Below, one piece after another: positions 6,235 through 10,573 of a DNA stretch of 10,573 nucleotides. The stretch lies in the NCBI RefSeq assembly GCF_039812505.1, contig NZ_JBDIAQ010000125.1, positions 1 to 10,573 on the forward strand. The letters run 5' to 3'. Below the pieces are notes generated by a model. That model did no database searches. It was not told the origin of the DNA and was given only the letters and a program-made list of their open reading frames with translations. The position numbers and the translations under genes were made by a program. Numbering within the stretch: position 1 is the first letter of the stretch; each line of letters starts with the position of its first letter. The stretch is from Intrasporangium_A sp039812505 (lineage in GTDB: Bacteria > Actinomycetota > Actinomycetes > Actinomycetales > Dermatophilaceae).

Positions 6235-7179
6235 GTGACTGTCCCGCTCCTGACGCATCGCCTCCCGCTCGAGGCCGGGACGGTCGACCAGCTCGAGTCC
6301 TGTCTCGCGCGCGGCGCACGGCAGCTGCGACTCGTGTCCGGGGCGGACCTGGTCTTCGGCGGCCCGGTCGTGACCGGTCCGGGCAGCCGCCCGGCGATCG
6401 CGATCCGCGCCCTCGAGGGCAACCTGGGCCGGTCCCTGCTCGGCCTGCACGTGGTCGCCGGGTCGGGCCTCGGCGGCAAGGCGCTGGCCCTCGGCCGGCC
6501 GGTCATGGTCCACGACTACGCCAACTCCGCCGAGATCGTCCACGACTACGACCAGGCGGTCGCTCCCGAACGGATCGCCACCGTGCTGGCCGTGCCGGTG
6601 CACGTGGGCGGCGCGCTCGGCGGGCTGCTCTACGTCGCCAGCCGGGCCGATGTCGCCCTCACCCGCCGCGTCGTCGAACAGGCCCTCACGGTGGCCAGGT
6701 CCGTCGAGCGCGACGTCCTGGTCGAGCGGACCGTGCGGCGTCGGCTCGCTGCTTCCTCCGTCGAGCGGGCACTGGCTCCCGGCGGGCCGGACGCCGGTTC
6801 CCGCTCGGCCGGGAGCCGGACACCGCTGCGGCCGGACCCGGCCCGCACGGCCCTTCGCGCCGAGCTGGACGAGGCCGTCGCCGCGGTCGCCGACCCCGCC
6901 GTGCGTGCCCGGATCCAGGCCCTCACCGCGCAGCTGCTCGGTGCCGGCCCGACGACCCGACCGCGGGCGAGCGGCATACCGTCGATCACGCTGACCCCGC
7001 GGGAACACGAGGTGGTTCGGCACGTCGCCTCCGGCCTGACCAACCGCGCCACCGCGGAGGCGCTCGGGCTGCGCACCACGACCGTGAAGGCCTACCTGAA
7101 GTCCGCCGCGCGCAAGCTCGGCGCGACGAACCGGGTCCACGCGGCGCGACTCGCGCGCGACGCCGGGCTGCTGGCCTGA
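6235..7179 (+). CDS. GAF-domain LuxR-type transcriptional regulator
   Basis: From GTG 6235 the protein has 314 residues. Residues of about 15-160 look like a GAF domain, with the core GSGLGGKALALGRPVMVHDY followed by RIATVLAVPVHVGGALGGLLYVASR. Residues of about 160-250 form a charged, flexible linker. Residues of about 252-314 are a LuxR/NarL-type helix-turn-helix: LTPREHEVVRHVASGLTNRATAEALGL with TTTVKAYLKSAARKLG. It has no receiver domain with a phosphorylatable Asp, so it is not an ordinary response regulator and probably senses a small molecule through its GAF domain. It is divergent from the acyl-CoA synthetase, with a palindrome in the shared gap, so control of that gene is the likely role, by inference. 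An in-frame GTG nine bases earlier is the alternative start. Neither has a Shine-Dalgarno. Confidence 0.88.
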   Translation: MTVPLLTHRLPLEAGTVDQLESCLARGARQLRLVSGADLVFGGPVVTGPGSRPAIAIRALEGNLGRSLLGLHVVAGSGLGGKALALGRPVMVHDYANSAEIVHDYDQAVAPERIATVLAVPVHVGGALGGLLYVASRADVALTRRVVEQALTVARSVERDVLVERTVRRRLAASSVERALAPGGPDAGSRSAGSRTPLRPDPARTALRAELDEAVAAVADPAVRARIQALTAQLLGAGPTTRPRASGIPSITLTPREHEVVRHVASGLTNRATAEALGLRTTTVKAYLKSAARKLGATNRVHAARLARDAGLLA

Positions 7180-7187
7180 CCGGAAGG

Positions 7188-7199
7188 CTGCCCCGGCAG
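7188..7199. terminator. Short inverted repeat between convergent LuxR and devR genes, weak terminator candidate
   Basis: CTGC-CCCG-GCAG lies in the 26-bp gap between the stop of the LuxR gene and the stop of the response regulator. The stem is only four base pairs (five with an impossible two-base loop) and has no T-tract. It is the only structure in the gap, so it may contribute little to termination. Confidence 0.25.
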
Positions 7200-7205
7200 G
7201 GTTGC

Positions 7206-7880
7206 TCAGCGGTACGAGCGCCGGCTCGACCACTCCTCGTGCCGGTGGTCGCGCCCGTGCGTGGCCGCCAGGACGGCCGCCTGGGTGCGGCTCTCCAGCC
7301 CGAGCTTGCCGAGGATCGAGGTGACGTAGTTCTTCACGGTCTTCTCCGCGATCGACAGGGCCTCGCCGATCTGCCGGTTGGTCAGCCCGGCGGCGATCAG
7401 GTCGAGGATCCGCCGCTCCTGCGGTGACAGCGAGCGCAGCCGGGGGTCGTTCTCCTCGTGGCGGGTCCAGCCCTGCCGCACCCGGGCCAGCTGCTCCTCG
7501 TCGATCAGGCACTCGCCCGCGGCGATCCGGTGGATCGCCGCGACGAGCCCGGCCCCCTTGATGTCCTTCAGCACGAACCCCTGGGCCCCGGCCATCACGG
7601 CCATCGCCAGGGCCGACTCGTCGTCGAAGGAGGTCAGGACCAGGCCCCGGATCGTCGGGTCGACCGACCGGACCTCTCGGCAGACGTCGATGCCCGACCC
7701 GTCCGGCAGCCGGACGTCGAAGATCGCCACGTCCGGCCGCAACGCCGGGATCCTGCGGGCCGCCTCGTGCGCGAGGCCGGACTCGCCGATGACGGTGATC
7801 TCGCCGGTGGACTCGAGCAGCTCACGCAGGCCGCGCCGGACGATCTCGTGGTCATCGAGCAGGTACACCGTGACCGGCAT
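7206..7880 (-). CDS. devR: NarL/FixJ response regulator of the DevR/DosR type
   Basis: This 224-residue protein has a receiver domain (about 1-122) and a LuxR-type helix-turn-helix (about 150-207). Receiver residues are intact: acidic Asp9/Asp10, phospho-acceptor Asp55 in FDVRLPDGSG, switch Thr83 in LTSFDD, and Lys105 in VLKDIKG. The recognition helix AEKTVKNYV matches mycobacterial DosR, as recalled, with Lys180, Lys183 and Asn184 aligning with DosR Lys179, Lys182 and Asn183. LTNRQIGEALSI and RTQAAV also fit. DosR activates a dormancy regulon under hypoxia, NO and CO. The gene follows the universal stress protein gene with a 4-bp gap, and GGTGAG overlapping that gene's stop can serve as ribosome binding site. 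Its cognate kinase is almost certainly the GAF kinase two genes upstream. The C-terminal tail (about 208-224) is basic and not conserved. Confidence 0.92.
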   Translation of the reverse strand: MPVTVYLLDDHEIVRRGLRELLESTGEITVIGESGLAHEAARRIPALRPDVAIFDVRLPDGSGIDVCREVRSVDPTIRGLVLTSFDDESALAMAVMAGAQGFVLKDIKGAGLVAAIHRIAAGECLIDEEQLARVRQGWTRHEENDPRLRSLSPQERRILDLIAAGLTNRQIGEALSIAEKTVKNYVTSILGKLGLESRTQAAVLAATHGRDHRHEEWSSRRSYR

Positions 7881-7884
7881 GTGC

Positions 7885-8775
7885 TCACCGTCTCACGACG
7901 AGCACCGGGACGGTCGCGTGCTGGATGACGTAGCGGCTCACGGAGCCGAGCAGCAGGCGTTCGAACCCGCCGAGGCCCCGGCTGCCGACGACGAGCAGGC
8001 CGGCCTTCTGCGCGGCGTCGACGAGGGCCCGGGCCGGGTGCTCCTCGTAGACGAGCGTGTCCACCGTCAGGTCCGCGTGGCGCATCTTGGCCTCCGCCGT
8101 GGCCCGGGCGACGGACTCGCGGGCCTGCTTGCCGAAGAACCTGGCCTCCCCGTCGATCATCGACGTGCCGGACACGCCCTCGCCCCAGACGGTCATGGAC
8201 GAGAGCACCCAGGTCTGCACGATCTCGAGCGGGGCGCCCCAGCGGTGTGCCTCGTCGGCGGCGATGTCGACCGCCTTGAGCGCCGCGTCCGACCCGTCCA
8301 CCCCGACCATGACCGAGTGGCGCACGCCGGGGAGCACCACCTCACCGTCGGGGACGACGGCCACATGGCACTTCGCGTGGGCGACCACGCCGTAGACCAC
8401 CGAGCCGATGAAGATCTGCCCCACCCGGGAGCGGCTCGGGTGGCCCACGACCACCAGACCGGCGGACTCGGACGCCTGCACGAGCGCGTCGGCCGCGTTG
8501 GCGGCGACTCCGACGACCTCCACCTGGGTCTCGTCGAGGATCTTCAGGGCCCGTTTGTGCCCGTCCTCGGCCAGCTCCTCGGCCAGCTCGCGCGGGTGGA
8601 ACGGCAGGGCCGCGTTGATCCCGATCCCGTTGTACTGCCAGGGGACCGCCGCGACGACCTTCAGGCCGACCCCGCGACGCTTCGCGTGCTGGGCGGCCCA
8701 CTCGACCGCCGACTCGGCCGCTGGTGAACCGTCGAACCCGACAACCACCTGGTCGGTGCCGGAAACCGTCTGCAT
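7885..8775 (-). CDS. Universal stress protein with two tandem UspA domains
   Basis: This 296-residue cytoplasmic protein consists of UspA domain 1 (about 8-143, starting VVVGFDGSPAAESA) and domain 2 (about 154-296, starting VMVGVDGSDAALKA). The nucleotide-binding pattern G-x2-G-x9-G-S/T is complete in domain 2 (Gly264, Gly267, Gly277-Ser278). In domain 1 the second Gly is Ser114 (GHPS, then Gly124-Ser125), so ATP binding there may be weakened. Tandem UspA proteins of this length are members of the DosR regulon in mycobacteria and can affect growth arrest. The start is fixed by a strong GAGGAGGAG Shine-Dalgarno (8786-8778) three to five bases before the ATG. A DosR-like box 56 bp upstream of the ATG suggests hypoxic induction. 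devR follows after four bases, so the two are probably co-transcribed. Confidence 0.92.
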   Translation of the reverse strand: MQTVSGTDQVVVGFDGSPAAESAVEWAAQHAKRRGVGLKVVAAVPWQYNGIGINAALPFHPRELAEELAEDGHKRALKILDETQVEVVGVAANAADALVQASESAGLVVVGHPSRSRVGQIFIGSVVYGVVAHAKCHVAVVPDGEVVLPGVRHSVMVGVDGSDAALKAVDIAADEAHRWGAPLEIVQTWVLSSMTVWGEGVSGTSMIDGEARFFGKQARESVARATAEAKMRHADLTVDTLVYEEHPARALVDAAQKAGLLVVGSRGLGGFERLLLGSVSRYVIQHATVPVLVVRR

Positions 8776-8830
8776 GACTCCTCCTCGATCGTGCCCGCAG
8801 CTCGACCCTCCCCGACTGCCACCGGAGCGG

Positions 8831-8850
8831 CAAGGGACCTAGGTCCCCAA
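8831..8850. promoter_or_regulatory. DosR/DevR-box-like palindrome upstream of usp-devR
   Basis: The core GGGACCTAGGTCCC (8834-8847) is a perfect 14-bp palindrome. It fits the mycobacterial DosR box core GGGAC-N4-GTCCC, and the right flank CAA fits the SAA end; overall 15 of 20 positions match TTSGGGACTWWAGTCCCSAA on either strand. On the minus strand the box is followed at once by TTGCCG, a possible -35. This is the overlap seen at DosR-activated promoters. A lone GGGAC half-site lies 21 bp further upstream (8855-8859). Binding by the adjacent DevR is inferred. Confidence 0.7.
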
Positions 8851-8899
8851 CCGCGGGACCGGGCGCAGCAGCCCGCTCGAGAACGGCGAGGTCGACGCG

Positions 8900-10573
8900 T
8901 CAGCGGGACGGGCGGGGGACCCGCCAGGTCAGCGTCGTACCCTCCCCGGGCTGGCCGACCACCTCGAGCGCCCCGCCGCGCTGGCCGGCCCGGTGGGCCA
9001 GGTTCGCCAGCCCGCTGCGGAGCGCGTCGCGCGACAGGCCGACGCCGTCATCCTGCACCTGCACGGTCACGTGCGAGCCGACCGTCACCCGGGCCCGCAC
9101 CCGGGAGGCGTGCGCGTGCCGCGCCGCGTTCGCCAGCCCCTCACGCAGCACCGCGACGACGTCGCGCCGCAGGTCGCCGCCGAGCGCGTCGATCCGCCCC
9201 TCGACGGTCAGCTCGGGTGCGAAGCCCAGGGCGTCGAGGTAGTCCAGCGTCACCGCGTGCAGCTCGGCCACGGCGTCGCTCATGTCGCCCGAACCGGTCC
9301 CTGCGCGGTGCAGCTCGAAGATGGTGTGGCGGATGTCCTTGATGGCCGTGTCGAGGTCGTCGACGGCCTCGAGCACCCGCTCGCGCACCACCGGGTGGAT
9401 CGTCAGCGGCATCGCCGACTGCAGCGACAGTCCAGTGGCGAACAACCGCTGGATGACGTGGTCGTGCATGTCGCGGGCGATCCGCTCGCGGTCCTCGAGC
9501 AGCGCCATCGTCGACCGGTTCCGGCGGCCCTGGGCGGCGGCGAGCGCCAGCCCGGCCTGCCGGGAGAAGTCGCGCAGCGCGTCGAGCACCGCCGCGTCGC
9601 GCACCACCGCGTCGCCCAGCACCGCGCCGCCCACGTCGGCGCTGCCGGTGCGCGCAGGGTCCCGCGACCAGGCGATCAGCAGGAAGCCCATCCGTACGTC
9701 ACCGACCACGACCGGCACGACGAGCAGGTCGGCCTCGTCGTCGACGTCCAGCACCGCCCTGGCGGGCGCGCACCACGGCGGCGGCGCGAGCCTGTCGTCG
9801 ACGAGTGTCGGCTCGGGCAGGTACCAGGCAGACTCCCAGATCTCGGGCTCGAGCGGCCCGTCCGCCCCCGCTGCCGTGCTCGCGCCGAGCCATAGGGCGC
9901 CGTCCTCCGAGAGCAGCACCGCGGCGGCGCTCGCGGCGGACAGGGCACGCACGTCCGCGACCAGGCCGGCAAGTGCGGGGCCGTCGTCGTCGGACTGCAG
10001 CAGGACCCGGCTGAAGCGGGCCACCGTCGCCGTCCACTCCGCCTGACGCTCGGCCCGCTCGTACAGCCCGGCGTTCTTGATCGCCACCCCGGCGGCGGCG
10101 GCCAGGGTGACGAGCATCGACTCGTCGGCCGCCGTGAACTGCGCACCGCCACGTTTCTCGGTCAGGTAGAGGTTGCCGAAGACCTCGTCGCGGATCCGCA
10201 CCGGGACCCCTACGAACGTGGTCATCGGGGGATGGTTCGGCGGGAAGCCGGAGGACTTCTCGTGCGCCCCGATGTCCTTCAGGCGCAACGGCTTCGGGTC
10301 GGTGATGAGCAGCCCGAGGATGCCGTGGCCGCGGGGCGGAGCACCGATGGCCGCGCGCTCCTGCGGCGTCACGCCGTGGGTGACGAACTCGGCGAGCCGC
10401 TCCCCGTCGGCGCTGGGCACGCCCAGTGCGCCGTACCGCGCGTCGACGAGCCGGCAGGCGGCCTCGACGATGCGCTCGAGCACCTCCGGCAGGTCCAGGT
10501 CCGAGCTGATCGCCACGATCGCGTCGAACAGCGCCGCCAGCTGCGCCTGGGAGGTCGCGGCGGCGCCGACGGA
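8900..10573 (-). CDS. devS: DevS/DosT-like GAF sensor histidine kinase; N-terminus cut by window edge
   Basis: The frame is open through the right edge; 557 residues are visible, and comparison with DevS suggests about 35 are missing. Numbering below counts from the edge. GAF-A (about 20-170) has RYGALGV, NHPPMTTFVGVPVRIRD and FGNLYLTEK. His114 aligns with the haem-ligating His149 of mycobacterial DevS, and Tyr136, 22 residues later, aligns with its distal Tyr171. GAF-B (about 185-350) is diverged and carries a short Ala/Asp/Val-rich insert (DAVVRDAAVLDA). The DHp helix RIARDMHDHVIQRLF has phospho-acceptor His370. The HATPase part follows with REGLANAARHA (N box), DDGVGLS (G1) and SGLANLAHRAGQRGG (G2). 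There is no membrane segment, so it is a cytoplasmic sensor. It should phosphorylate the DevR-like protein two genes downstream in response to O2, NO or CO. Haem binding is inferred from two aligned residues. An internal GTG at 10516 is not the start, since homology continues upstream. Confidence 0.92.
   Translation of the reverse strand, partial: SVGAAATSQAQLAALFDAIVAISSDLDLPEVLERIVEAACRLVDARYGALGVPSADGERLAEFVTHGVTPQERAAIGAPPRGHGILGLLITDPKPLRLKDIGAHEKSSGFPPNHPPMTTFVGVPVRIRDEVFGNLYLTEKRGGAQFTAADESMLVTLAAAAGVAIKNAGLYERAERQAEWTATVARFSRVLLQSDDDGPALAGLVADVRALSAASAAAVLLSEDGALWLGASTAAGADGPLEPEIWESAWYLPEPTLVDDRLAPPPWCAPARAVLDVDDEADLLVVPVVVGDVRMGFLLIAWSRDPARTGSADVGGAVLGDAVVRDAAVLDALRDFSRQAGLALAAAQGRRNRSTMALLEDRERIARDMHDHVIQRLFATGLSLQSAMPLTIHPVVRERVLEAVDDLDTAIKDIRHTIFELHRAGTGSGDMSDAVAELHAVTLDYLDALGFAPELTVEGRIDALGGDLRRDVVAVLREGLANAARHAHASRVRARVTVGSHVTVQVQDDGVGLSRDALRSGLANLAHRAGQRGGALEVVGQPGEGTTLTWRVPRPSR

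Noticed and set aside
4430..6238. 602-codon plus-strand frame opposite the acyl-CoA synthetase
   Set aside because: It is the longest spurious frame in the window, but it spans a terminator arm, the whole synthetase and the divergent promoter, and shows no protein family features.
6088..7512. 474-codon minus-strand frame running through the LuxR gene
   Set aside because: It crosses the divergent promoter, the LuxR gene and part of devR, and its translation is Arg/Gly/Pro-rich without motifs.
7378..8727. 449-codon plus-strand frame opposite devR and the stress protein gene
   Set aside because: It is antisense to two conserved genes and bridges the gap between them. The sequence is unrelated to any family I recognise.
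10514..10516. GTG 10516 as the start of the sensor kinase
   Set aside because: The frame continues upstream to the window edge with residues (LAALFDAIVAISSDLDLP) that match the helix before GAF-A in DevS-like kinases, so the true start lies outside the window.

Overview
The window reads as chromosomal DNA of a high-GC actinomycete. Third codon positions are nearly all G or C, several genes look leaderless, and the DevR/DevS/universal-stress-protein set at the right end is typical of Actinomycetota. The genus cannot be fixed from the sequence. No tRNA, rRNA, CRISPR array or mobile element is visible, and the coding density is high, with eight genes.

Left block (1-4375): a class III omega-aminotransferase (cut at its C-terminus by the left edge) is translationally coupled by an ATGA overlap to a CoA-acylating (methyl)malonate-semialdehyde dehydrogenase (mmsA). 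A MocR/GabR-type regulator, a GntR winged helix fused to an aminotransferase-like domain, is divergent from them. The 48 bp between mmsA and the regulator are strikingly AT-rich. They hold overlapping divergent promoters inside an imperfect 31-bp palindrome. The likely chemistry is amino group removal from beta-alanine or a related omega-amino acid, then oxidative conversion of the semialdehyde to acetyl-CoA or propionyl-CoA. The regulator would sense the amine through PLP. The substrate is inferred.

Middle block (4376-7179): a very strong symmetric hairpin separates the regulator from a convergent ACSM/acetyl-CoA-synthetase-like adenylating enzyme. A GAF-LuxR regulator is divergent from that enzyme across 143 bp, which contain a spaced palindrome (GTATGCG / CGCATAC). 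This looks like a second 'enzyme plus dedicated regulator' pair, for activating a carboxylic acid to its CoA ester.

Right block (7206-10573, all minus strand): in transcription order, a DevS/DosT-like GAF-GAF histidine kinase (cut at its N-terminus by the right edge), a tandem-domain universal stress protein, and a DevR/DosR-like response regulator. The kinase keeps the residues aligning with the haem-ligand His and distal Tyr of mycobacterial DevS. A 20-bp site closely resembling the DosR box lies between the kinase and the usp-devR pair. This suggests a hypoxia/NO/CO-responsive, self-amplifying dormancy module.

Nothing here is clearly a new class of system. The items most worth a second look are the DosR-type box with its autoregulatory layout, the pentapeptide-repeat N-terminus of the MocR regulator, the compact overlapping promoters, and the spaced palindrome between the synthetase and LuxR genes.
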